From Nematopogon swammerdamellus (taxonomy: Eukaryota > Arthropoda > Insecta > Lepidoptera > Adelidae): DNA of 64,000 nt. The translations under genes were made by a program, and so were the position numbers. Within the stretch, counting starts at the first letter, position 1. Every line of letters begins with the position of its first letter. Location of the stretch: assembly GCA_946902875.1 (NCBI GenBank), contig OX336336.1:1038045-1102044 (forward strand), in the 5' to 3' direction. Positions 30,691 to 41,349 of the stretch are shown one piece after another. The notes below the pieces were generated by a model. That model did no database searches and was not told the DNA's origin. It was given only the letters and a program-made list of their open reading frames with translations.

Positions 30691-31135
30691 CGACTTCAAA
30701 AAAGGAGGAGGTTCTATGTTCGGCTGTATGTATTTTTTTTATGTATGTTCAGCAATATCTTCCCCAATTGTGAACCGATTTCGATGATTCTTTTTGTGTT
30801 CGGTTCAGTCTAGCTCCAAGGTGGTCCCTTTTTTTTTGGTCAAGATCGGATAGGAAAGTGAGGCGGAATCGCGAGGCCGAAGGCCGAGCGATTCCGCCGA
30901 GTACATTAATAGCAAATAAAAATTACTAAAAAAACTGTGAAATAAAAAACTATTTAAAAAAATATAAAAACCGCCTTCAAAAATGTATGAAATAAAAAAA
31001 TAAAAATTGAACCCTAGAGTTGAAGGCGGTGGTGCTAAAGCAAGCAAAAATAACCGACCGCTTTCAACTCTAGGGTTCGATTTTTATTTTTTTATTTCAT
31101 ACATTTTTGAAGGCGGTTTTTATATTTTTTTTAAT
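30690..31135 (+). repeat. IR-1 long-palindrome repeat, copy 2
   Basis: Starts ACCGACTTCAAAAAAGGAGG, contains the GGCGGAATCGCGAGGCC hairpin, then a ~90-bp inverted repeat centred near 31043 (AATATAAAAACCGCCTTCAA and its complement) with a ~30-nt spacer. Almost identical to copies 3 and 4. Confidence 0.8.
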
Positions 31136-31254
31136 AGTTTATTAAATAACTAAACTTCTAATGTGTCTCACACACAACCTCTAGGTACACGTGCACTACC
31201 ATGCAAACTCGTTTTGGGTGCGACTGAGCGTATGTTAAAGTAGGTGACGGTGAG

Positions 31255-31435
31255 CGTGGTTCGTCGTCAGACGTTCATTATTAAATATTGTAAGTTACTA
31301 TAATATTATAATACTTATAAGGTACTAACAAAACATTGTGACTTGCGAAGTTTGTTTGTCAGTTCTTCTTCGCATTGAATTTAGAATATTCGACATATCC
31401 AAGCGTAGGTTACCTACATATGGATGAATTTATAC
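31255..31435 (+). mobile_element. LINE 3' UTR fragment
   Basis: GTACTAACAAAACATTGTGA and TCCAAGCGTAGGTTACCTAC match the 3' UTR at 7750-7930 in reverse complement. It ends TATACAATAAACAATAACAA. Confidence 0.6.
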
Positions 31436-31494
31436 AATAAACAATAACAATAAATGAATGTAGTGACTGTGCAACATCCTGTAGATCCTTCCTT

Positions 31495-31712
31495 ACCTAT
31501 AATAAAATCCAACGTCTGCTTTCTGTCTGTCTGAGTGTCTGTCTGTCCGCTTATAACTCGAGAACCACTGAACCGATTTTAATAAAAAAAATCTACGGAT
31601 AGCTTGATTCTTCCCATCAACTATAAGCTACTTACTATCACGCTAAATGGCTTGTGAGGTTAGCAGTGAAGTGAAATATGAGAGCGGGCGGAGCCGCGGG
31701 CACAGCTTGTAT
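31495..31712 (-). mobile_element. CCCGCGGC-type short repeat
   Basis: Minus strand starts CAAGCTGTGCCCGCGGC and ends AGACGTTGGATTTTATTATA. Confidence 0.65.
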
Positions 31713-31714
31713 AA

Positions 31715-32050
31715 TATATTGTAACAATGAAAAAAGGCGCATCACATTATAGTGGTTTAGGTCCAGTCTGATTGTGAACATACGCAATGTTTGATAGAAC
31801 ACATAACTTATTACCTACTCTGTCCATTTATGCCAAATTCCTTTGTATCAAATTGCCTTTCTCTAAATCCCTCGTCGGCAGCGCGGCGGTACAAAAGGGT
31901 TTCCAATTATTGTCTCGATATCCCTTACGGGCCGAATATTTTCGGCGTAGCTATCGAGCTCTAAAAACAATTGAGCCGTTGTTCGTTTAAATCAGCTACT
32001 TACAATACTACCATCACCTAACTACACGCGTGCTGTCAGTTCATCAAACC
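31715..32050. other. No recognised feature
   Basis: No repeat partner or coding motif recognised. Confidence 0.3.
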
Positions 32051-32290
32051 TTGGTGAACTAGGTGCCATGTCAGCGCTTACATTTAATCGTGCCTGCTAC
32101 AATGAACTGGACTAAAAACTAATCTAATGACCTTACCTGTACCAAACCGGGCGAGATAAACGCTACCACCTAGTACTTAAGGTAAGAAGGGAAGGAACCT
32201 ACAGTTTTACGTGGAATCCGAACCACGGTTAGCCTCCAACGGTCGAGCGTTCACCCATTCAAGTACTGACCGCACCACCACGATAGTACC
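32050..32290 (-). mobile_element. SINE family A copy, degenerate
   Basis: GGTGAACTAGGTGCCATGTC, then CGCTACCACCTAGTAC and head CCTCCAACGGTCGAGCGTTC. Confidence 0.6.
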
Positions 32291-32640
32291 TATTAAGTAT
32301 TCTGCGGCACCACTGAGCTACCGAGACTTCAATGTTCAGACACGCCAATTTGACAGTTTTATAATATTTTTGATTGATGATTTTGTGTGATGTCATTAAA
32401 TGTTAATTTCTTTCAGCAACTCACCTAGTTGTTATCAAACCCCAAAGGTATTCTGGTAGATAATGCCTAGATGCATTAAAACTGTTACTAACTAAACCCT
32501 TATTTTTTATTATTTTGTTGGTAAATGATCACAATCGCTAGATATTAGACTGTCGAAAAAAAAATCACTATACTTTTTTTATTAGTTTTTTTTCTATAGA
32601 ATATTTAATTGACTTCTCTAAACTGGCTATGAAAAAAAGA
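32290..32640. other. AT-rich spacer, no gene seen
   Basis: Nothing recognised. Confidence 0.3.
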
Positions 32641-32644
32641 AAAA

Positions 32645-33360
32645 AACCGGCCATGTGTGTGTCGGGCCACACGCAGTGTAGGGTTCCGTAGTTGCGGAAC
32701 CCTATCAAAATAAATTATTTGATTATTTGTATAATTTTGTAGGGGAAATAAATTAATGTTAATTTGAAAAAGTTCTTCAACAGTGAAATGATGGCTGTCG
32801 TCCGTACATTTTATAAGTTGGTCGACTATTACTCGTCAACCTGTACAGCCTACTTAGCTGTGATAGTTTTCCTTTTAATTTCGATATATAGTATACTACT
32901 GCTGTGAATTTTTACACATATCTAATAATAACCGTTTAGCTGACAGGGGGTGGGGACACTTGACTCTAACAAAAATTTGCACTTAAAAGCTTAATAATTC
33001 GCAAACGGATCCCTAAATCGAAAAATGCTTTTAACAAACAGGCAATATTTTCCAAAGACCTATCCAACGACATTCCACACGATGGGGTAGACGTGAAAAA
33101 AATAATTCATCCCCACTTTAGGTGTAGGGGAGGTACCCTAAAAAAATTATTAGACGTGAAAAAAAAATGATCCCCACTTTACGTGTCGGGGAGGTACCAT
33201 AAAAATTTTTATTTTACCACTTTGTCGGCGTTATTAATATGTATACCCATACCAAATTACTTTCTAGTACTAAGGGTCTCTGAGCTAAGCCGCGGACAGA
33301 CAGACGGACGGACATGGCGAAACTATAAGGGTTCCTTGTTGACTACGGAACCTAAAAACC
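32645..33360. repeat. Unclassified dispersed repeat R3, copy 2 (inverted relative to copy 1)
   Basis: Starts GTGTCGGGCCACACGCAGTG and ends near TTGTTGACTACGGAACC. Reverse complement of 11635-12290, but with an extra local duplication near 33110-33200 (ACGTGAAAAAA and CCCCACTTTA repeated). Confidence 0.65.
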
Positions 33361-33785
33361 TTTTTCAGAATTTATCAGCGCGACATACGTTTCGTAGCGT
33401 TACGCTTCAAAAATTCGACTTTGAAATAATGTGTCTGGTGTGTAGGTGCTGCGAGTAGGTAGGGAGGGTGTCAACTTGATTAAACGAGTTCAGGGCGCTT
33501 TACACTTATTAAATTTCGCACTAATTTTAACACTCATCCAAACGAGGAGCTGCCGATAACTCGAGAGTTTGGGGATTAATGTCTACCGCTTCACGAGACT
33601 GAAATAAAATTTAATAAGACGCCCTCCACCTCCTCGTCCCGGCTAGGGTTGCATACTTCTTTCAGTAAAATAACGTTACTACAAAACCGGTATTTAATAG
33701 AAGAATATAATATTTTCCAAATTTTAGTCTTTACTGCCTTTAAGTTCCGTTCTGTTTTGTTTAACTAATAAATCGTTCCGAAATT
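33360..33785. other. Spacer, no gene assigned
   Basis: No repeat partner or coding motif recognised. Confidence 0.3.
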
Positions 33786-33787
33786 AC

Positions 33788-34120
33788 GTATGTACATACA
33801 TACATACATACCACACGCTATATCCCGACAATCCGGGTAAGCAGAGACATCGGTGTTGTGTTGCAAGAACTCCGGTAAATTACAACACATAACACCGACC
33901 ACGACGTTTAGCAAAGTATTAGGACAAGATAACTATCAAGCAGCAAGTAAGGCAAGAAGAGCCACCTGCTGCATGACTCGGTGGAAGGACCGTGCTAACG
34001 TGAGAGGTGGCTAACCCCTTTAGTATGGCATCTAGTCTTCATCCCTTAGTCGCTTTTTACTATGTGCTCGGGGAGAGATGCAGTGGGACTATTATTTTTA
34101 AGTACCGGTCCCACACGGCA
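33788..34120 (-). mobile_element. SINE family C copy
   Basis: (CATA)n at the left, then CACGCTATATCCCGACAATC, and the GTACCGGTCCCACACGG module at the right end; minus orientation. Confidence 0.65.
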
Positions 34121-34790
34121 AAATGCAAATTTAAGAGTTTGATGATTTTCTCACGGATTTTATCATCAGAACTTGACGTTAATATGAGACCACCCCTAAG
34201 GTACCTCCGAGGGTACCTCTTATCTAACGTAAAATGATCGAAATCGGTCCATGTGGTAAAGAATTACCGCTGAACTTACATTTTAAAAAATCCGACGAAT
34301 TGAGAACCTCCACCTTTTTGTTGAAGTCGGTTAAAAATTATAAAGCATGGTTGTCAACCCTGCCGTCTCACCGCGACGCGGTGCCGCCGTTCCGCCGCTC
34401 GGATCGTCGTTGTGTCGTCGAGCGTGGTGCCGTTAAAATCCGCCATTTTCGATCGGAGCTTTCAAATTTTTCGAAGAAAATTATATGTAGGTGTTTCTAT
34501 TAAAACACTTCGCAGAAACAACACTCACTAAACCATCCTAGCAAAATACAATATTATATTCGTTTTAAAGATTTAAAATTAATGCCGCAAAGATTGAAAA
34601 ATTGTTTTTTCCAATCACGCCTGTCCAGATCACCAGCCGCAGTTCATAAATCTTCAAAAGAAGGAGAAGAATTACAGGAGTTATATTATAGATAATTTTT
34701 ACATCATTCATATTTATTGATCATCGTACCATCAGCACTCACACACACCGAACAGATTCGCTAGTGTGTGTCTTCACATAAGTATACATA
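34120..34790. other. Spacer, no gene assigned
   Basis: An IR-1-like scrap near 34300-34340 (AACCTCCACCTTTTTGTTGAAGTCGG) lies in otherwise unassigned sequence. A CpG-rich patch is at 34370-34440. Confidence 0.35.
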
Positions 34791-35010
34791 CATATACATA
34801 AAATATAATACATATCACACACGCTGAATCCTTACACTCGGGGTAAGCAGAGTAATCGGTGCTGTGCTGCAAGAACTCTGGTAAATTACAGAACAACACC
34901 GACCGCCACGTTTCGCAAAGTATTCGAACAAGATTGCTTGCACGACTCGGTGGAAGTACCGTGCCAAGGTGAGAGATGGCGACCCTGTCGCCCTTTAGCA
35001 CGGCATCCTT
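34790..35010 (-). mobile_element. SINE family C copy, internally deleted
   Basis: TATCACACACGCTGAATCC through GTGGAAGTACCGTGCCAAG; the GGGGCCGG module is replaced by a (TTTATTC)n tract at 35010-35035. Confidence 0.6.
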
Positions 35011-35035
35011 TATTCTTTATTCTTTATTCTTTATT

Positions 35036-35185
35036 CATCATTCGTATGGTAGTACACTACGCTTGAATTTGTCCTGTTTAGTTTTTACAATCCGGTTCGA
35101 TTACACCCACAAAGAAGAGCCGGCAAGAAACTTCGCAGGGTTCTTTTTTAACGTCTTCAATTACAATACATTGTGACTAGCTACA
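35036..35185 (+). pseudogene. Dispersed retroelement scrap (IRFDYT family)
   Basis: The plus strand encodes IRFDYTHKEEPARNFAG, related to 17730-17800. Nothing longer is recognisable. Confidence 0.4.
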
Positions 35186-35189
35186 CAAT

Positions 35190-36130
35190 AGACACCGCTT
35201 ACAGTGTTAAGATATAGTTTGAGAGCTAGAATAACTATAATTTAAGCTTGATAATTCTGACCACATAAAATCAAAAGTAAAAGTAAAAGTATAAATAAAA
35301 TCAGGTGTATAGAGCCTTTGTCAGAAATTGTTGATACATATCGTATCAAGTCATGTCAATTATAAATATTCATACCACATTGTAGTACAATGTCAAAAAA
35401 TAAATAAAATAAATAAATTAATTTATTTGATACTTAATGTATCAATTAGTCAAATTAATATTTTAGTATGCGTGCTAAATAAACTTGATACTTAATGTAT
35501 CAATTAGTCAAATTAATATTTAGCATGCGTCAGCAGTATAAATTAAGGTACAGGTTGTACCCTGTCAAAATTCAAAATTTGTATGCAGTCAGAATCTCAA
35601 GTGAACATGTTTGTAGTATTTTCAGTTTATACCAGTGATAATACGAGGTAGTACAAGTCTCAAAGACCAAAAAGTAATATAATGAAAAATATAAATCTGC
35701 GACAAATGTAACAGTTCATGACAGATACTATAGTTCCTTTTAAAAATATACGCCTAACATATAAAATATGCAATGTTACCAATTGGAGCAGGCCAGTCTC
35801 CACGAACAGCACCCGTTCACGAGCATCACGCCAGGGCCAGCCATCGCTTCCCTCAACCATGTTTTAGGGAGAGAGGCGACCCGGACCAAGCGTCACCGTA
35901 AGCAAAGACCTTAAAGCGATGCATTACTCCAGTGGTAACATGAAACTTCTACGATATGTTTGCATTTTGTTTTACATAATACCACTGCTTCTGTCACCAA
36001 CTGCTACAGTGCCCTGATGAAAAAGCAATATGAAGATCTATAAACCTGTATACATATAATATATACAGATTCTGTTTATCCTGTTATTAGATACTAATAC
36101 CACTCGCACTAGCACCGAGGACACTATGTT
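35190..36130 (-). mobile_element. LINE 3' UTR and embedded repeat R4
   Basis: This follows the ORF end at 36134 on the minus strand. 35430-35535 holds a ~65-bp tandem duplication (TACTTAATGTATCAATTAGT twice). R4 copy 2 is at 35695-35925, the reverse complement of 15800-16012. Confidence 0.5.
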
Positions 36131-36133
36131 AAC

Positions 36134-36526
36134 CTATACACGGTCAGCCTCAGAGTACAATATTTTGTCAGTTAGAGCTTCTTTTACATTATAATAAGCT
36201 TTTTTTATAAGAATGGCTTTAATGCGTTTCTTAAAATATACATCATTAAGATTTTTTATTTCTAATGGTATTTTATTATAAAATCGAATGCTATTACAAA
36301 CAAAACTCTTAGACATTTTGGACGACCTGTGTTTCACAATTTTTATATGATTTTTATGTCTAGTTTCATGGTGATGTATATCAGACTGGAGGGTAGCATT
36401 TTCTATGTATTTTCTAGCATAGCAAATGTTTTGATACACATAAGCACTTGGTAGTGTCATAATTCCTATTTTACTAAATTCATTTCTACAAGAATCCCTC
36501 GTTTTCATATTCAGTATACAACGCAT
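36134..36526 (-). pseudogene. LINE ORF2 C-terminal fragment, open over 130 residues
   Basis: The minus strand encodes RCILNMKTRDSCRNEFSK, then ETRHKNHIKIVKHRSSKM, then FVCNSIRFYNKIPLEIKNL and FKKRIKAILIKKAYYNVKEA. These are the thumb and C-terminal motifs of a Jockey/CR1-like reverse transcriptase (the H-T/E-R then S-I-R-xYN pattern). Catalytic palm motifs lie upstream in full elements and are absent here; 36536-36615 is instead a SINE module. It is truncated but uninterrupted, so relatively young. The same family is at 8170-8330. Confidence 0.75.
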
Positions 36527-36535
36527 CTTGTCCTT

Positions 36536-36615
36536 ATCTCTTAGTCGCCTTGTACGACATGCATGGGGAGAGATACAGTGGGGTTATTCTTTTTAAGTAC
36601 CGGCCCCACACGGTA
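36536..36615 (-). mobile_element. GGGGCCGGTAC module, solo
   Basis: TTAGTCGCCTTGTACGACAT to GTACCGGCCCCACACGGTA, the module seen in families A and C, here without either body. Confidence 0.6.
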
Positions 36616-37305
36616 TGTAGTAAATATAAATACATAATATCGTCGTAGTAGAGATAAACAGAGCTAAGCCACACATGCAACATTTCGAGATATTGACGAT
36701 TAAAGATTTAAAGTCTCGAAAATGTATATGTTTTTAGTTGTATCTTTCAAACTACATATCATATTTTCCCAAAATTTTTACACGTGGTAGTAATGTACAT
36801 ATTCTAATGGAATAATATGAAGTTTGGACCCTATCATTTGTAGTTTTTTTAGTTATTAATGGTTTAGCACTTAACCTCTGTTTACTACTGAGAAAATGTT
36901 CTATCGCGTAAACAGGATTGTGGTGGAGCATAATGAAGCTATGTTGGTTATCTCAGTTATGCATTATAAGTTTCATCCATTTAGAACCAATTTTCTGTGA
37001 ATATTGTTGGTCAACAGTATTTATGTGGCTAGGCTTCGTTCGGTAGTACAGAAATATTGAAAAATTAATTGATAGTAAACCAATACTATGACGCCTAAAG
37101 TTATTTATCTTTTAAAAGTTTATATGGAATTTCAGTTAACATCCCTTTATCATTATTGAAATAACGTACTTCTAACCTCGTAATCGCTTGGCTCTCTTTT
37201 CCACTATAATGTCCGTCTCATTCTGAGTATTTTCGCCAAAATGTGGCTTGGCTCTGTTTTACTCTACCACCACGATACTACATAATACATTTACATATGC
37301 TGGGA
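36615..37305. other. AT-rich spacer, no gene seen
   Basis: No repeat partner or coding motif recognised. Confidence 0.3.
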
Positions 37306-37309
37306 ACAT

Positions 37310-37615
37310 CGCTACGTGATATTTTGCGTAACGAGGCAATCCGACGACGCACTAAAGTAGTCGATATTGGACACCGGATGGCTAAGATCAAGTGGCAGTG
37401 GGGCACGTTGCCGAAGAGACGACGACCGTTCGGGTAACCATATCCCACACTGGCGGCCGTAGACAGGAAAACGGAGTGTGGGACGACGACATCAAATACA
37501 TCGGCAGAAAGCAGTGGTTCCGTAACGCTGATGGCCGGGTGGACTGGATTGAAAATTGGAGAGGCGTATGTCCATTGTCCAGCAATGGACGCATACACGC
37601 GCTGAGTGAATGGCA
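37310..37615 (+). pseudogene. RTE-type LINE C-terminus, frameshifted
   Basis: The plus strand encodes EAIRRRTKVVDIGHRMAKIK in one frame, then GKRSV/W-DDD-type residues and RKQWFRNADGRVDW in others. It is collinear with 5985-6282 but carries deletions of the AGH segment and of the RPPxRW segment. Confidence 0.7.
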
Positions 37616-37635
37616 TAATGTACGTAGGCAATATT

Positions 37636-37720
37636 ATATTGCCGGCGGGTGGTTGGCGCGGTATTCGCTTGTCTTGACCTCAAGGGCCGGTGTTCGATTC
37701 CGGCCGAGATGCGTAAATCT
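37636..37720 (+). mobile_element. tRNA-like SINE head, separate family
   Basis: GGGTGGTTGGCGCGGTATTC (A-box-like) and GGTGTTCGATTCCGGCC (B-box-like) lie ~55 bp apart. The following sequence (AAATCTTATTTATCC) does not match family A or B bodies. Confidence 0.45.
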
Positions 37721-37796
37721 TATTTATCCTTTAATAGTAATAATAGTTCCTTGTTAGTTTACGTTTTAGTTTTTCTCTTTATGTTGTAAATTTTAA

Positions 37797-38175
37797 GCGG
37801 TGGGTGGCCGAGTGGTTTGGGCATCGGCTTCTCATGCGAGAGGTCCGCGCTTCGAATCCCGTCGGCGTGTACCAATGAGTTTTTTCTGACGAAAAAATTT
37901 ACGTGCATACCTACACCTGCTGCTTCACCGTTCGGAACCGGTCCCTTCCCTTGCGCCTTACTAGGTGGTAAGCTCAAATTGTAGCCGACTGGGTTGATAC
38001 CACCGTACTGGATGTAAGATGGCCGCTTAGCAGGCTCGGTTGTGTTCTCCTCTAGTCCAGTATAGCCAGCAATCCAGGGAAGTCTCCGGTATGGCACCTA
38101 CCTTCTCGGAGGTGATATTGGCTGGTCGGAGCATGCGCTTTAGCCCCTCCAACTCAGCCACCCATACCGGATTAT
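37797..38175 (+). mobile_element. SINE family B, full length with tRNA-derived head
   Basis: The head contains GTGGCCGAGTGGTTTGGGC (A-box, serine-tRNA-like) and CGCTTCGAATCCCG (B-box), internal promoter elements for RNA polymerase III. The body includes TCACCGTTCGGAACCGGT and GGAAGTCTCCGGTATGGCAC; the end is ATACCGGATTATATT plus poly-A. Best reference copy in the window for this family. Confidence 0.8.
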
Positions 38176-38755
38176 ATTAAAAAAAAAAGAGTTTTCTGAC
38201 AGAAAAATGTTTATGCATCCCTACATCGATACAAAGTAAAAATGTTACACTTACACTTAACCGAAGAGTTTTTAAATGGTCGTTTTTAAACCTTTCATTT
38301 AAAGATGCCCTTAAAGTTACCACTGTACCTACGTGTACAATTTCGCTTTGTTCACGATACCGTTACAAGTTTAGTGTAACGATAAATTTCGAATGGCACA
38401 GATGCTGTCCCGCGCGCCGTGAGATCTATTTCCTCGACAATTAATTAAGGTGAACAGTCGTGACGTCTCGGCGCTTCGACGCGGGGGCGGGGGCGGGGTG
38501 ACACGGGGCCGCGGCAGCGGCAGTGCGCCAACACCAGAAGCAAGAAGGAATTAGATGTATGGATATTATGGACAGGAGAAATAAAATTCAGTTCCCGTTA
38601 CGCTTATATGTGGCTCTCGAACACACCGGATTGTTCCGCGGCCGAAATAAAGGTACGATAGCTGGCTTACTCACTCTATTCTTTTTAAATAGGAATTTCA
38701 CGTGGGCGAAGCCGCGGGCGAAAGCTAGTTCAAAATATCATCTTTCTTTTCAAGT
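38175..38755. other. Spacer with CpG-rich block
   Basis: 38455-38530 has GGGGGCGGGGGCGGGG and GGGGCCGCGGCAGCGGCAGT. A scrap of the CCCGCGGC-type repeat in plus orientation (CGTGGGCGAAGCCGCGGGCG, reverse form) is at 38700-38725. No gene recognised. Confidence 0.3.
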
Positions 38756-38759
38756 CGAA

Positions 38760-39455
38760 CATTACGACGACGTGCAAACAATAAAGTGTTGGGTGGTCTT
38801 ACAAACAATAAAGTCTTGCAAACAATAAAGTGTTGAGTGGTCTTACAAACAATAAAGTGTTGCAAACAATAAAGTGCAAACAATAAAGTGCAAACAATAA
38901 AGTGTTGAGTGGTCTTACAAACAATAAAGTCTTGCAAACAATAAAATGTTGAGTGGTCTTACAAACAATAAAGTTTTGCAAACAATAAAGTGCAAACAAT
39001 AAAGTGCAAACAATAAAGTTCAAACAATAAAGTGCAAACAATAAAGTGTTGAGTGGTCTTACAAACAATAAAGTCTTGCAAACAATAAAGTGTTGAGTGG
39101 TCTTACAAACAATAAAGTTTTGCAAACAATAAAGTGCAAACAATAAAGTGTTGAGTGGTCTTACAAACAATAAAGTCTTGCAAACAATAAAGTGTTGAGT
39201 GGTCTTACAAACAATAAAGTGTTGCAAACAATAAAGTGCAAACAATAAAGTGTTGGGTTAGGTTAGGTTAGGTTAGGTTAGGTTAGGTTAGGTTAGGTTA
39301 GGTTAGGTTAGGTTAGGTTAGGTTAGGTTAGGTTAGGTTAGGTTAGGTTAGGTTAGGTTAGGTTAGGTTAATAAAGTCTTGCAAACAATAAAGTGTTGAG
39401 TGGTCTTACAAAGAATAAAGTCTTGCAAACAATAAAGTGTTGAGTGGTCTTAAAA
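38760..39455. repeat. CAAACAATAAAG minisatellite array
   Basis: Many variants of CAAACAATAAAGTGTTGAG and TGGTCTTACAAACAATAAAG are joined head to tail. The two basic units (about 14 and 30 bp) alternate irregularly. The array is split by the (TTAGG)n block. Long open frames on the minus strand are a by-product of the repeat. Confidence 0.9.
39256..39370. repeat. Interstitial telomere-type repeat (TTAGG)23
   Basis: 115 bp of perfect GGTTA units, 23 in all, with G-rich strand on plus. The left junction is GTGTTG then GGTTA; the right junction is GGTTA then ATAAAGTC, re-entering the minisatellite mid-unit. This is the telomere sequence of most insects. Confidence 0.95.
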
Positions 39456-39509
39456 ATAAAATTACTGTCAATTTACATTTTATTGCTTGATAGGTATCGG
39501 GTAACATAG

Positions 39510-39925
39510 TAAAAAAAACCGGCCAAGTGCGAGTCGAACTCGCGCACCGAGGGTTCCGTATCGCCATGTCACGGCTAGCGCCACTCATGCCATCTAGATG
39601 GCATGTTATGAAATGCTTCATATTAGTTAAATGTCATGATTAGTTAAAATGCTTCATAATCTATTCGGTAGATGGCGCGCGCGCATACACTTTTTGGTTT
39701 CTTCTATGGGAACCCCCGTAAATTTTTTACTTTTTTTATTTTTATTATTTGTTGTTATATCGGCCATAATAAATAACACATATTCTGTGAAAATTTCAAC
39801 GGGCTACCTATTACAGTTCAAGAGATACAGCCCTCGGACAGACGGACGGACGGACGGACGAACGGACAGACAGACGGCATAGGCTTAGTAATAGGGTCCC
39901 GTATCGAATACGGAACTGTAAAAAA
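39510..39925 (-). repeat. GGGTTCCGTA / GACAGACGG dispersed repeat, near complete
   Basis: ACCGGCCAAGTGCGAGTCGA near the left, AGGGTTCCGTATCGCCATG, AACGGGCTACCTATTACAG, (GACG)n, then GGCTTAGTAATAGGGTCCCG. Matches 49195-49555 closely. Confidence 0.65.
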
Positions 39926-40124
39926 AACAAATGGGATCCGCTGGTGTGGTCAGCGGTGTCAGTTTGCATTCAAAACACCTTTACTAAACGTGATAGTGGA
40001 TGTTGCGCTATAAAGAGGTGGCATGTGCGGGGGAAGGGTCCTCCGAGAAAAAAAAACTGGGGATCCTATACCGAAATAGGAGGTTCTTCTCACCGGCACA
40101 ACTACCTACTTATGTTGTAGAAAT

Positions 40125-40230
40125 CACAGTTTTTTTTTATGGAAACTGACACGGAACTACAAAATCCGTGATGTCAGCCCATAACACCGGGTGAACTTGA
40201 TGCCACGTCAGTGCTTCCCTTCGGTCGTTA
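40125..40230 (-). mobile_element. SINE family A, tail half
   Basis: TTTTTTTATGGAAACTGACA to CACGTCAGTGCTTCCCTTCG. Confidence 0.65.
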
Positions 40231-40234
40231 GGCC

Positions 40235-40815
40235 AGGTCAGATTAGGCCGGTGATGGAATACTGTAGCCACATTTATGGGAAGGCAGCCCCCAGTATCTG
40301 TTGGCGTCCTTGGATTCAATACAGCGCCGAGCCGTCCGTCTGGTGGGAGACCCGAAAGTGACTGATGATGTGGAGTCTCTCAGTCACAGACGATTTATAG
40401 GGTCACTCAGTTTGTTATACTGGTACTATCATGGACGCTGCTCGGAGGAACTTGCTTCCTTTATTCCTTGCCATCCAACCTATCTTCGCAGCACTCGTCG
40501 CAGAGAAACTGAGCACCCTTTTGTTGTTGACATTGGGCTTTTGGGAACCCATCGGTTCTCAAAAGCCCAATGTCAACTGTCAACCAATGGGTGTGGAACT
40601 GTCTCCCGGCGAGGGTGTTTCCCGAATCCTTTAACCTGGGTGTCTTCAAACGTCGTCGTATCAACGGGCTAGACAGCCTAGCAACAGTCCGCAAATCTGC
40701 TGGCATGGCGCCTCACTGAGCGTGGTTTCGCGAGGAGAGGGATTTTTGGCTCTGTCGACTGTACCATTGGTCCCTCGACACAGCCACCCACGTTGGTTTA
40801 CATAAAAAAAGGTGC
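40235..40815 (+). pseudogene. LINE ORF2 C-terminus, best-preserved copy
   Basis: The plus strand encodes VMEYCSHIYGKAAPS in one frame, then DSIQRRAVRLVGDPKVTDD and SLLYWYYHGRCSEELASFIP in another. The rest (VDIGLLGTHRFSKAQ and FKRR.. residues) is spread over two frames. This is the conserved terminal region of Jockey/CR1-like ORF2. It ends in a WFREE-like stretch and poly-A near 40802. A 23-bp hairpin (40526-40577) has been created within the coding region. Related pieces: 5030-5215, 57355-57665, 61705-61925 and, more distantly, 59035-59245. Confidence 0.78.
40526..40577. repeat. 23-bp hairpin in LINE copy
   Basis: Left arm 40526-40548 and right arm 40555-40577 (GTTGACATTGGGCTTTTG..) differ at one base; loop 6 nt. 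Related LINE copies at 57380 and 61715 have only the inner, shorter complementarity. Confidence 0.85.
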
Positions 40816-41210
40816 ACGTTGGTCTCACCCGCGCCCTCTACAGCCTCCTTTATCTATGCCAACGCCTTAACAAATGACTTGTTGTTTCGTCTGTCTGCGC
40901 GCTGCGTCCGCCCCGCCCCTCCGAAGCGCCACGGAGCTGATAGATGGTACCTCTCGACATCGGATACTGAGCGATGACGCGGAATTTCTCCTCTTTCTAG
41001 TCGCGAGCGCGCTGATGAAAGAACGGCCCAGAGGTAGCGCGGCGAGTCGAGAAATAGCTCAAAATCGTTCTACTTAAGACGAGACGGCAGTTAGCTTTCT
41101 TCATACAAAATCGTCTTTCGACATTTATGTGTTCTAGCCACCTAAACCTTATACGATTTTTACAAATTTTTGTCTTAAGAACAGTCGAATTCGCCGCGGC
41201 AAAAAAAAAC
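40815..41210. other. Spacer, no gene assigned
   Basis: CpG-richer at 40890-41050; no recognisable motif. Confidence 0.3.
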
Positions 41211-41211
41211 T

Positions 41212-41345
41212 CTTCCCCCGGCTAGGTGGACAGACGACGTTAGTGGACGGATGAGACGAGCGGAATAGCGTGTGTGGTGGCGCGCCTTGGGAGAGGATAG
41301 TGTCCAGCAGTGAACCAATACGGACTAGTGATGAAGAATATGCCA
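41212..41345 (+). mobile_element. RTE-type LINE C-terminus, divergent
   Basis: GGCTAGGTGGACAGACGACG (encoding R-W-T-D-D) and GTCCAGCAGTGAACCAATAC (VQQ-). Confidence 0.5.
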
Positions 41346-41349
41346 TCAT

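Noticed and set aside
37797..37870. Functional tRNA-Ser gene
   Set aside because: A- and B-boxes fit but the acceptor stem does not pair and the SINE body follows directly; it is the SINE promoter.
38725..39245. Open frames of 70 and 148 residues rich in Leu/Phe/Cys on the minus strand
   Set aside because: They are translations of the CAAACAATAAAG minisatellite, whose unit lacks stops in that frame; no protein family resemblance.
39256..39370. True chromosome end
   Set aside because: Unique and repeat sequence continues on both sides, so the TTAGG block is interstitial.
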